Source: an uncultured Eubacteriales bacterium | GTDB lineage: Bacteria; Bacillota; Clostridia; Peptostreptococcales; Anaerovoracaceae | Direction of reading: 5' to 3' | NCBI GenBank assembly: GCA_910585135.1 | Contig: CAJUEB010000058.1 | Coordinates: forward strand, 1-12,152 | Length of the DNA stretch: 12,152 nucleotides | The notes under the pieces: model-generated | Told to the model about the DNA's origin: nothing | Databases searched by the model: none | Seen by the model: only the letters and a program-made list of their open reading frames with translations | Shown: positions 6,477 through 12,152 of the stretch, piece by piece | How the letters are laid out: each line of letters starts with the position of its first letter | Numbering within the stretch: the first letter of the stretch is position 1 | Made by a program: the position numbers and the translations under genes

Positions 6477-7022
6477 ATGAACCCATATGAAGTATTAGGA
6501 ATATCCGAAAACGCATCGGAGGAAGAGATTAAGAGAGCCTACAAAGAGCTGGCGAAAAAGTACCATCCCGATAAATACCAGAACAACCCGCTTGCTGATT
6601 TAGCAGAAGAAAAGCTGCGGGAAGTAAATGAAGCTTACGACATGCTGATGAAAAACGGCGGTGCGAAAGTCCATGGAACGCCGGATTATATGCAGTGCAG
6701 GCGTTATATCGATGCGGGAAATCTGCGCGCAGCGGAGAATATATTGAATAAGTCCAACGACCGAAGCGCGGAATGGTTCTTCCTCTCCGGCATGCTTTCC
6801 TATCGGAAAGGCTGGTATGATGATGCCCGAAATAAGCTTCAAACCGCTACCACGATGGATCCAAACAACATGGAATACAGCCAGGCCTATGGGCGTATCC
6901 TGAATACGGGCGGGCAATTCCAAAACCAAGCCTACGGGCGCGGATACAACAGCAACAACGATATGTGCTGCCAGGCATTGCAGTGCTATATCTGCGCAGA
7001 CTGCTGCGTCGATTGCATCTAA
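6477..7022 (+). CDS. J-domain protein with TPR-like region and Cys-rich tail
   Basis: The 181-residue product has an N-terminal J domain (about 1-60): NPYEVLGISENASEEEIKRAYKELAKKYHPDK, with the HPD triad at 30-32 that stimulates Hsp70 ATPase. A TPR-like helical part follows (about 70-140: YIDAGNLRAAENIL, WFFLSGMLSYRKGWYDDARNKL, MDPNN), then a Gly/Gln/Asn-rich linker and a tail with seven cysteines among the last 18 residues. It lacks the G/F region and CxxCxGxG zinc repeats of true DnaJ, so it is a specialised co-chaperone rather than the housekeeping dnaJ. The tail may bind metal or attach to a membrane (inference). AAAGGAG stands 6 bases before the ATG. DUF5685-DnaJ adjacency is, from memory, a recurrent clostridial pair. 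Confidence 0.92.
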   Translation: MNPYEVLGISENASEEEIKRAYKELAKKYHPDKYQNNPLADLAEEKLREVNEAYDMLMKNGGAKVHGTPDYMQCRRYIDAGNLRAAENILNKSNDRSAEWFFLSGMLSYRKGWYDDARNKLQTATTMDPNNMEYSQAYGRILNTGGQFQNQAYGRGYNSNNDMCCQALQCYICADCCVDCI

Positions 7023-7050
7023 CCCATAAACGCATACAGATTACAACGGG

Positions 7051-7221
7051 CAAGCGCGCGGCAAACGGCTGCCATAGCCTGTCCGTTATCGCTCCATCGA
7101 CGCACACCCGCCGCCACACACAACCAATGCGAAATGCAACGCAATTCATCAAGTGCGCGCTGCAAACGGCCGCCATAGCCTGTCCGCTATCGCTCCATCA
7201 ACGCACACCCGCCGCCACACA
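7051..7221. repeat. Two 70/72-bp direct repeats, 99 bp period
   Basis: Copy 1 is 7051-7120 and copy 2 is 7150-7221. They differ by four substitutions (three of them C/T in the strand shown) and one 2-base insertion after CGCG. The shared core runs from CAAG(C/T)GCGCG through GCCATAGCCTGTCCG to CGCACACCCGCCGCCACACA. The unit is GC-rich against AT-richer flanks. Inside each, ATAGC can pair with GCTAT or GTTAT. No reading frame of the unit looks coding. It fills the gap between the dnaJ-like gene and the membrane-protein gene; I see no clear terminator or promoter there. Confidence 0.9.
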
Positions 7222-7256
7222 TTGCATTCCTTTTCAGATAAGGAGATGGTCTTAAT

Positions 7257-7790
7257 TTGACGAAAAGCAAAACCGCTAAAATCACACTGGGAGGGATTTG
7301 TCTCGCCCTTACCGTTATTTTCATGTTTGCCGGCTCTATCGTTCCCGGCATTGAGCTTACCTTATATGCGATCAGCTCAGTTTTCGTGGCGGTAATGATC
7401 CTGGAAGCAGGGGTCGGAAGCGGCGTTATTTTATATGCGGCAGCCGTCCTTTTGGGGATTGCGCTGATCCCTAACAAGCTGGCGATCATTCCATACGCCT
7501 TTCTGTTCGGCTACTATGGCATTGTGAAATACTACATTGAGAAACTATCCAGCGGCATTGGGCAAGTGATCATAAAAGCCGTTTTTTTCGCCGCTGTCTT
7601 ATCCATTGCGCTGCTGGGTTTCAAGGAGCTTCTTCTGGGCAGCATCAATCTGCCGGACTTGCCTGTCATCGTTCTCATCGCTGGCGGCACATTGATGATG
7701 ATTCTTTATGATTACATTTACACGCTTCTGATTAATTTCTATCTCAAACGCGTACAGAGGAAAGGCGCAGATCAGATGAAGCTCAGCTAG
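7257..7790 (+). CDS. Small multi-pass membrane protein, possibly ECF S-component-like
   Basis: The 177-residue product has about six membrane segments (roughly 9-28, 32-50, 54-71, 75-92, 104-122, 134-158) and basic ends. The block IPNKLAIIPYAFLFGYYGIVKYYIEK (71-96) is a pattern I associate with an uncharacterised clostridial membrane family. Size and fold resemble substrate-binding S components of energy-coupling-factor transporters, but no substrate motif is recognised, so this is only a suggestion. The start is a TTG with AAGGAG 11 bases ahead; no ATG is available nearby in this frame. The last residues (about RKGADQMKLS) lie in the first unit of a 33-bp tandem array, so the C-terminus seems to have been rewritten by repeat expansion. 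Confidence 0.8.
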   Translation: MTKSKTAKITLGGICLALTVIFMFAGSIVPGIELTLYAISSVFVAVMILEAGVGSGVILYAAAVLLGIALIPNKLAIIPYAFLFGYYGIVKYYIEKLSSGIGQVIIKAVFFAAVLSIALLGFKELLLGSINLPDLPVIVLIAGGTLMMILYDYIYTLLINFYLKRVQRKGADQMKLS

Positions 7791-7969
7791 CAACAGAGAC
7801 GATTATACAAAACACAACAAACAAAAATGTGCCAATCGCATGAAGCTCAGCTAACAACAGAGTGTGGAGCGCATAAAACTAAACTGACGGAAAAGCGCAA
7901 ATCGCATAAACCCCAGCTAACGAAAAGTTGCAGATCACATGGAATCCAGCTAACGGCAGGGTTTCCTCT
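7764..7969 (+). repeat. 33-bp degenerate tandem array (about six units)
   Basis: Units recur with an exact 33-bp step at anchors 7838, 7871, 7904 and 7937 (GCATRAA or ACATGGA). A first unit sits at 7774 within the membrane gene, and a 31-bp degenerate one near 7807. The shared text is like GCAAATCGCATAAA followed by CCCAGCTAACGAAAAG. There are no unique spacers, so it is not a CRISPR. The stretch 7970-8132 beyond it is A-rich, with partial echoes of the unit and no gene. Confidence 0.8.
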
Positions 7970-8000
7970 AAAACAATTAAATTTCTATGGAAGCGGTTAA
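7827..8000 (+). CDS. Small ORF of four 11-residue repeats (57 residues, doubtful gene)
   Basis: An ATG at 7827 opens a 57-codon frame across the 33-bp array. The frame reads QSHEAQLTTEC, GAHKTKLTEKR, KSHKPQLTKSC, RSHGIQLTAGF: four units with invariant His, Leu and Thr and a mostly kept S-H-x-x-Q-L-T core. Cys or Arg ends the first three units. The first array unit, inside the membrane gene, also reads RSDEAQLATET in the matching phase. Against a gene: no Shine-Dalgarno precedes the ATG, no promoter is seen, and a 33-bp repeat gives an 11-residue repeat in any open frame. The frame is also in phase with the membrane gene across its TAG stop. Confidence 0.3.
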   Translation: MCQSHEAQLTTECGAHKTKLTEKRKSHKPQLTKSCRSHGIQLTAGFPLKQLNFYGSG

Positions 8001-8132
8001 GAAAAGACCCCGCGAAAGCAAGCGAGCTGCCCAAAAGCAGTTAAACTGTCACAAAACGAAGCTTTACAAAACAAAAATCCACCAAGGTAAAATTTTAATG
8101 AAATAAGCGGGATAGATTTTTTATTTTCCCCA

Positions 8133-8161
8133 TTGACATGGTAGGTAAATGATGGTATTCT
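8133..8161 (+). promoter_or_regulatory. metY promoter
   Basis: -35 TTGACA (8133-8138, perfect), 17-base spacer, -10 TATTCT (8156-8161) with an extended TGG before it. The start is expected near 8168, giving an unusually long leader of about 285 bases before metY. Confidence 0.8.
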
Positions 8162-8186
8162 ATTACCAACTTAAGCGATAGGTAAA
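8142..8186 (+). promoter_or_regulatory. Candidate operator half-sites over the metY promoter
   Basis: TAGGTAAA occurs twice, at 8142-8149 (in the spacer) and 8179-8186 (just after the start). GGTAA (8144-8148) is inverted as TTACC (8163-8167), so the arms straddle the -10. Such placement suits a repressor. The Rrf2-type regulator encoded at 9953 is the nearest candidate; the link is inferred. Confidence 0.4.
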
Positions 8187-8210
8187 ACTGTGAGAAAGGA
8201 GAGTAGTGTC

Positions 8211-8360
8211 ATGAAAAAGACGCATGCCACCGCAAACAAAATGATGGAACTGTATATGTGGAATTGCCATCTATACATAAATTTTCGTATGCAAATTTCC
8301 GATACGCTCTCCATCTCACAGAGGAATCATATCTCGCAAATGAATCACTGCACCGCATAA
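8211..8360 (+). CDS. Leader ORF of metY, 49 residues
   Basis: ATG at 8211 to TAA at 8358-8360. AAAGGAG (8195-8201) lies 9 bases before the ATG, as good a ribosome site as that of the real genes here. It also lies only about 40 bases after the predicted transcription start. The peptide begins MKKTHATANK and contains MMELYMWNC; it has six Met, two Cys and four His in 49 residues, with a late Cys four codons before the stop. I know no homologous protein. Place and context suggest a regulatory leader peptide for the Met/Cys pathway gene downstream. A hairpin (CCGCAT 8353-8358 / ATGCGG 8366-8371) overlaps its stop codon. It could alternatively be a short independent peptide. Confidence 0.5.
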   Translation: MKKTHATANKMMELYMWNCHLYINFRMQISDTLSISQRNHISQMNHCTA

Positions 8361-8401
8361 ATCGGATGCGGAAAATACACATTGCGGATTAACTTACAGG
8401 T

Positions 8402-8430
8402 TGGGAGGCTCATCGGAGTCTCCTATTTTT
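8402..8430 (+). terminator. Intrinsic terminator in the metY leader (attenuator)
   Basis: TGGGAGGCTC (8402-8411) pairs with GAGTCTCCTA (8416-8425) as a 10-bp stem with two G-U pairs and loop ATCG, followed directly by TTTTT (8426-8430). It ends 23 bases before the metY ATG and after the leader ORF. Because a strong promoter lies upstream and no full gene lies between them, it should cut metY expression unless readthrough is controlled. Confidence 0.8.
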
Positions 8431-8453
8431 ATGCAAAAAGGAAGGAAAAAATC

Positions 8454-9740
8454 ATGTCTAACTACAAATTTGAAACATTACAGCTCCACGTAGGACAGGA
8501 AACGCCCGATCCGGCAACCGATGCCCGCGCCGTTCCCATTTATGCGACGACCTCCTATGTATTCCGGGATTCGGCACACGCAGCCGCCCGATTTGGATTG
8601 CAGGACGCCGGAAATATCTACGGCCGCCTGACGAACTCCACACAGGATGTTTTAGAACAGCGCGTCGCCGCATTAGAAGGCGGCAGTGCTGCGCTGGCAT
8701 TAGCATCCGGCGCTGCGGCAATCACCTACACCATCGAGGCGCTGGCGCAGAACAACGGCCATATCGTTTCCCAGAAAACCATCTATGGCGGCAGTTATAA
8801 TTTACTGGCACATACCCTGCCGAATTTCGGCATCACCGCTTCTTTTGTGGATATCCACAATCTGGATGAAGTGGAAGCGGCAATCCAGGAAAACACAAGG
8901 GCGATTTATATCGAAACCCTCGGCAACCCGAACAGTGATATCCCTGACATCGATGCGCTCGCTGCACTTGCACACAAGCACGGACTGCCCCTGGTCGTTG
9001 ACAATACATTCGGAACGCCATACCTGATCCGCCCGATTGAACACGGCGCTGACATTGTCGTACACTCAGCGACAAAGTTCCTCGGCGGCCATGGCACGAC
9101 CTTGGGCGGCATTATCGTAGATTCCGGCAAATTCGACTGGGCAGCATCCGGAAAATACCCGGCAATCTCCGCACCAAATCCAAGCTACCATGGTGTTTCT
9201 TTTGTGGATGCCGCCGGTGCGGCTGCTTTTGTTACTTATATCCGCGCCATCCTGCTGCGCGATACGGGAGCGACGCTTTCCCCATTTGCCGCATTCCTGC
9301 TTTTACAAGGGATCGAAACCCTCTCGCTGCGTTTGGAACGCCATGTGGAAAACACCAAAAAAGTAGTGGAATTCCTATCTGCTCATCCACAGGCAGCGCA
9401 TGTAAACCATCCATCCCTGCCTGATCACCCGAACCATGCGATTTATCAGCGTTACTTTCCAAAGGGCGGCGCATCTATCTTCACCTTTGAAATCAAAGGC
9501 GGCATAAAAGAAGCGCACAAATTCATCGACAGTTTGCAAATATTTTCCTTGTTGGCAAATGTAGCCGATTCCAAGAGCCTTGTCATTCATCCGGCTACCA
9601 CGACGCACAGCCAGCTTACGAAAGAAGAACTGGCCGACCAGCAAATCAAGCCAAATACCATCCGGCTTTCTATCGGTACAGAGCATATAGATGATATCAT
9701 TGCCGATCTTCAGAAGGGATTTGCGGCAGTGCGAGGATAA
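8454..9740 (+). CDS. metY: O-acetylhomoserine sulfhydrylase (PLP-dependent)
   Basis: The 428-residue product makes homocysteine from O-acetylhomoserine and sulfide, or joins it to other thiols, for methionine synthesis in the cytoplasm. It belongs to the Cys/Met metabolism PLP enzymes (fold type I): FETLQLHVGQ (6-15), VPIYATTSYVF (27-37), IYGRLTNST (55-63) with the Tyr and Arg that hold the cofactor phosphate of the partner subunit, SGAAA, IETLGNPNSDIPD, VVDNTFGTPYL with Asp183, and HSATKFLGGHGT with the PLP lysine near 208. The length and the large C-terminal domain fit MetY better than cystathionine lyases (about 380-400). The ATG at 8454 is chosen because AAGGA lies 7 bases before it and homologues start there; a TTG further upstream would put the terminator inside the gene. 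The leader suggests attenuation. Confidence 0.95.
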   Translation: MSNYKFETLQLHVGQETPDPATDARAVPIYATTSYVFRDSAHAAARFGLQDAGNIYGRLTNSTQDVLEQRVAALEGGSAALALASGAAAITYTIEALAQNNGHIVSQKTIYGGSYNLLAHTLPNFGITASFVDIHNLDEVEAAIQENTRAIYIETLGNPNSDIPDIDALAALAHKHGLPLVVDNTFGTPYLIRPIEHGADIVVHSATKFLGGHGTTLGGIIVDSGKFDWAASGKYPAISAPNPSYHGVSFVDAAGAAAFVTYIRAILLRDTGATLSPFAAFLLLQGIETLSLRLERHVENTKKVVEFLSAHPQAAHVNHPSLPDHPNHAIYQRYFPKGGASIFTFEIKGGIKEAHKFIDSLQIFSLLANVADSKSLVIHPATTTHSQLTKEELADQQIKPNTIRLSIGTEHIDDIIADLQKGFAAVRG

Positions 9741-9785
9741 AGCGAAAATCCTTGCGCCACATACCTGCCACATCATATAATAGAA

Positions 9786-9809
9786 GAAAGACGGCTTCAC
9801 CGATTTTTT
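9786..9809 (+). terminator. Weak terminator after metY
   Basis: CGG (9792-9794) and CCG (9800-9802) close a 5-base loop, extended past an A-A mismatch by AAAG pairing with the T-run at 9804-9809. It is the only terminator-like structure between metY and the Rrf2 gene, and is weak enough that some readthrough is possible. Confidence 0.35.
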
Positions 9810-9830
9810 CATAATCAGGTTTTGCCGATA

Positions 9831-9892
9831 TTGCCTAAATACTCACGAAACACTCCTGGCACGCTTCGAATGTCCCTTGAATAGTTAGGCAA
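9831..9892. promoter_or_regulatory. Inverted TTGCCTAA / TTAGGCAA pair upstream of the Rrf2 gene
   Basis: TTGCCTAA (9831-9838) is exactly inverted at 9885-9892, 46 bases apart, about 60-120 bases before the regulator start. The half-site resembles TAGGTAAA at the metY promoter. No confident sigma-A promoter could be placed between 9741 and 9952. It might be an autoregulatory operator or simply a long stem. Confidence 0.35.
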
Positions 9893-9952
9893 GCCCCACA
9901 CCATCCCTGGCAATATGCCCTTTACATGATAAAAAAGCAGAGGTGATTATCC

Positions 9953-10378
9953 ATGATGATTTCAACGAGAGGCAGATACGCACTCCGCGTAATGATCGAT
10001 CTTGCCCAATATGCAAAGGATACCTACATCCCCATGAAACAGGTCGCTGACAGGCAAGGAATTTCGTTAAAGTACCTGGAGCGGATCATGCCTGCCTTAT
10101 CAAAAAACAATCTGGTAGAAGGTGTTCATGGAAAAGGCGGCGGATATCGATTGAGCAAACCGCCGGAGGACTATACCGTTGGTGAAATCCTTCGCCTGAC
10201 AGAAGGAAACCTCGCCCCCGTCGCGTGCCTCGAATGCAGCTCGAAGCCATGTGAAAGAAAAAGCACCTGTAAGACCATCGCCATGTGGAGCAAATTCCAC
10301 GACATGACAAAGGCGTATTTTGACAATATCTCTATCGCCGATCTTGTAAACGGCGATTTAACCGGCGATCATATTTAA
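9953..10378 (+). CDS. Rrf2 family transcriptional regulator, IscR-like with cysteine cluster
   Basis: The 141-residue product has the Rrf2 winged-helix start MISTRGRYALRVMIDLAQYA, the recognition part VADRQGISLKYLERIMPAL (31-49) and the wing GVHGKGGGYRLSKPPEDYTVGEILRLTEG (57-85). After it comes VACLECSSKPCERKSTC with Cys92, 95, 100 and 106. IscR holds its [2Fe-2S] cluster with three cysteines in this region, so Fe-S or redox sensing is likely; the sulfur regulator CymR lacks this cluster. The same architecture is common in clostridial IscR-type proteins, usually next to nifS/iscU, which are absent here; the neighbour is metY instead. AGAGGTGA stands 6 bases before the first ATG. It is convergent with clpB and shares a terminator with it. 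Confidence 0.93.
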   Translation: MMISTRGRYALRVMIDLAQYAKDTYIPMKQVADRQGISLKYLERIMPALSKNNLVEGVHGKGGGYRLSKPPEDYTVGEILRLTEGNLAPVACLECSSKPCERKSTCKTIAMWSKFHDMTKAYFDNISIADLVNGDLTGDHI

Positions 10379-10414
10379 GCCATACCATCCAATGCCATCA
10401 ATGCGGCCAGACCC

Positions 10415-10457
10415 AAAGAGAGCGGGGCTGCCGCATCGCAGCAACCCCGCTTTCTTT
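10415..10457. terminator. Strong bidirectional terminator between the Rrf2 gene and clpB
   Basis: AAAGAGAGCGGGG (10415-10427) pairs with CCCCGCTTTCTTT (10445-10457), 13 bp with one G-U. CTGC (10428-10431) and GCAG (10438-10441) extend it past a CAA bulge. T-rich arms lie on both strands, as expected for two convergent genes. Confidence 0.88.
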
Positions 10458-10479
10458 AATCATCTGATTTCAAATGGCT

Positions 10480-12152
10480 CTACTTCGCATGAAATGCCAG
10501 CTTGCTTCCATCGCTGTCTATCACGACATGATCGCCATCCTTGACTGCACCCTTGATCAGTTCGCCCGCCAGCTCTGTTTCCACATTCCGCTGCAAAAAC
10601 CGTTTGACAGGCCTTGCCCCGTAAGCCGGATCGTAGCTTTCCCCCGCGATGAACTTCTTGGCCGCATCCGTGAGTTCCAGCGTAATCGACCGTTCCGCAA
10701 GACGCTTTTCCAGATCCTTCATTGCCAGCTCTATGATCCTGACGATCTGATCCTCACTCAGTGGTGAAAATACCACGATTTCATCAATTCTGTTGAGAAA
10801 TTCCGGCCTGAAATACTTCTTTGTCTCATCCTCTACCTGTTGTTTTACATCATCATCCACGCTTCCATCGGCTTTGATCCCATCGATCAGATAGTTACTG
10901 CCGAGATTGGAGGTCATGATCACGATGGTATTCTTGAAATCCACCGTCCTGCCCTGGTTATCCGTCAGCCGACCATCATCCAGAAGCTGCAACAGGATAT
11001 TAAATACATCAGGATGCGCCTTTTCGATTTCATCGAACAAAATCACGCTGTACGGCTTTCTCCTGACCGCTTCCGTAAGCTGTCCGCCTTCATCATAACC
11101 CACATATCCCGGAGGCGCTCCCACGAGCCTCGATACGGAATGCTTTTCCATGTATTCGGACATATCGATACGAACCATGTTCTTTTCCGAATCAAAGAGC
11201 GCTTCCGAAAGAGCCTTCGCCAGCTCCGTCTTGCCGACGCCTGTCGGTCCTAAAAAGATAAATGAACCAATCGGGCGGCGTTCATCCTTTAACCCTGCCC
11301 TTGCCCGCAGGACTGCCTCGGCTACCGCCTTTACGCCATCCTCCTGTCCGATAACCCGCTTATGAAGGATCTCCGGCAGGTGAAGCAGCTTTTCCCGCTC
11401 GCTTTCCACCAGCTTGCTGACAGGAATCCCGGTCCAGCCGGAAATAACCTCTGCGATTTCTTCCTCTGTAACCTCTTCTTTCAGCAAACGGGCTTCCTTT
11501 GCCTCTTCGGCCTTTTCTTTTTCCAGCTCCAGCTTTTTCTCGAGATCAGGAAGCGTTCCGTATTTTAACTGTGCCAGCTTTTCCAGATTGTAGTTGCGCT
11601 CCGCTTCCTCCATCTCATGCTTTACATCTTCAATCTGCTGCTTGACCGCCTTAACCTCCGTGATAGCCTTTTTCTCGCCCTCCCACTGCGCGCGCATCGC
11701 ATTGCTCTCATCCCGCAGCTGTGAAAGCTCCTTTTCCAAAGCCTCCAGCCTGCTCTTTGAAGCGGTGTCGCTTTCCTTGCCCAGCGCCTGTTTTTCAATT
11801 TCCAGCTGCATGATCTTTCTGGAAATTTCATCAAGCTCCGCCGGCATACTGTCGATTTCCGTCCTGATCTTAGATGCAGCTTCATCCATCAGGTCGATGG
11901 CCTTATCCGGCAAAAATCTGTCGCTGATGTACCGCTCGGAAAGCGTCGCGCATGCAATCAGCGCATTGTCGGTGATTCGCACGCCATGATGAATTTCAAA
12001 GCGTTCCTTTAAACCGCGCAAAATGGAAATCGTATCTTCTACCGTCGGCTGATCCACCAGCACCTTCTGGAATCTTCGTTCCAGGGCGGCGTCTTTCTCG
12101 ATGTACTTCCTGTATTCGTCCAGCGTGGTCGCCCCGATGCAGTGAAGCTCGC
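10480..12152 (-). CDS. clpB: ATP-dependent disaggregase ClpB, C-terminal two thirds (5' end outside window)
   Basis: ClpB works with DnaK/DnaJ/GrpE to pull proteins out of aggregates. The frame is open to the window edge: about 556 of the usual ~860 residues are seen, and the N-domain and NBD1 Walker motifs are missing. Visible: the end of NBD1 (ELHCIGATTLDEYRKYIEKDAALERRF with its arginines), the middle coiled-coil that distinguishes ClpB from ClpA/ClpC (about visible residues 100-220, with many Glu/Lys heptads), EVISGWTGIPVSKL, then NBD2 with Walker A GPTGVGKT, pore loop GYVGYDEGG, Walker B VILFDEIEKAH, sensor IVIMTSNLGS, arginine finger FLNRIDEIV and the sensor-2 motif GARPVKR. The C-end HAK and stop TAG are intact. 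A GTG at 12063 is internal, since homology continues upstream. It is monocistronic at the 3' end. Confidence 0.97.
   Translation of the reverse strand, partial: ELHCIGATTLDEYRKYIEKDAALERRFQKVLVDQPTVEDTISILRGLKERFEIHHGVRITDNALIACATLSERYISDRFLPDKAIDLMDEAASKIRTEIDSMPAELDEISRKIMQLEIEKQALGKESDTASKSRLEALEKELSQLRDESNAMRAQWEGEKKAITEVKAVKQQIEDVKHEMEEAERNYNLEKLAQLKYGTLPDLEKKLELEKEKAEEAKEARLLKEEVTEEEIAEVISGWTGIPVSKLVESEREKLLHLPEILHKRVIGQEDGVKAVAEAVLRARAGLKDERRPIGSFIFLGPTGVGKTELAKALSEALFDSEKNMVRIDMSEYMEKHSVSRLVGAPPGYVGYDEGGQLTEAVRRKPYSVILFDEIEKAHPDVFNILLQLLDDGRLTDNQGRTVDFKNTIVIMTSNLGSNYLIDGIKADGSVDDDVKQQVEDETKKYFRPEFLNRIDEIVVFSPLSEDQIVRIIELAMKDLEKRLAERSITLELTDAAKKFIAGESYDPAYGARPVKRFLQRNVETELAGELIKGAVKDGDHVVIDSDGSKLAFHAK

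Noticed and set aside
7764..7969. CRISPR array
   Set aside because: The repeats follow each other head to tail without unique spacers, are too divergent between units, and no cas gene is present.
7788..8000. Stop-codon readthrough joining the membrane protein to the repeat ORF
   Set aside because: The frames match across the TAG, but there is no readthrough context or known precedent for this family, and one coincidence in three is expected.
8168..8453. S-box (SAM) or T-box riboswitch in the metY leader
   Set aside because: I looked for the S-box GGCCC/GGCAACC-type core and the T-box GGTGGNACCGCG sequence and saw neither; only the terminator is shared with such leaders.
8382..8453. 24-residue N-terminal extension of MetY
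   Set aside because: It would start at a TTG with no ribosome site and place the terminator hairpin inside the gene; the ATG at 8454 has a good site and fits the family length.

Overview
The window reads as chromosomal DNA of a mid-GC, Gram-positive anaerobe. Class Clostridia, probably a Lachnospiraceae-like member, is the best guess. The reasons are strong AGGAGG-type ribosome binding sites, TTG/GTG starts, sigma-A promoters with extended -10 TGn, a CCA-adding enzyme fused to an HD domain, a DUF5685 gene followed by a DnaJ gene with a Cys-rich tail, and an Rrf2 regulator with a cysteine cluster. This is inferred from gene content, not from a database match. No phage, insertion sequence, rRNA, tRNA or CRISPR array is visible.

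Layout. 1-540 (+): 3' part of a DUF815 AAA ATPase gene ending at a hairpin terminator. About 625-745 (-): what looks like a decayed fragment of a DUF4143-type ATPase gene. 834-2147 (-): MATE efflux transporter, whose promoter is followed almost at once by a perfect 12-bp terminator hairpin. 2425-3813 (-): cca. 4147-7022 (+): M20D amidohydrolase, a DUF5685 protein (7-bp overlap) and a DnaJ protein; a strong promoter precedes the first gene, and a second promoter with a 16-bp palindrome lies inside the end of the DUF5685 gene. 7051-7221: two 70-72 bp direct repeats. 7257-7790 (+): small membrane protein. 7764-7969: a 33-bp tandem array that starts inside that gene and carries a 57-codon ORF of 11-residue repeats. 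8133-8453: long metY leader with a consensus promoter, a 49-codon ORF and a strong terminator. 8454-9740 (+): metY. 9953-10378 (+): IscR-like Rrf2 regulator. 10415-10457: shared terminator. 10480-end (-): clpB, 5' end outside the window.

How they may work together. metY and the Rrf2 gene are adjacent and share TAGG(T/C)AA-like half-sites upstream, which fits sulfur- or Fe-S-responsive control of homocysteine synthesis. The metY leader shows no S-box or T-box core but has what a peptide-coupled attenuator needs: a well-placed leader ORF, a terminator before the metY ribosome binding site, and a competing pairing segment inside the leader ORF. This is the strongest candidate for an undescribed regulatory system here. 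The other genes are mostly housekeeping (protein quality control, tRNA maturation, efflux, peptide or amino-acid deacylation). The 33-bp array, the 70-bp repeats and the duplicated insert in the DUF5685 protein show active repeat growth between and inside genes.
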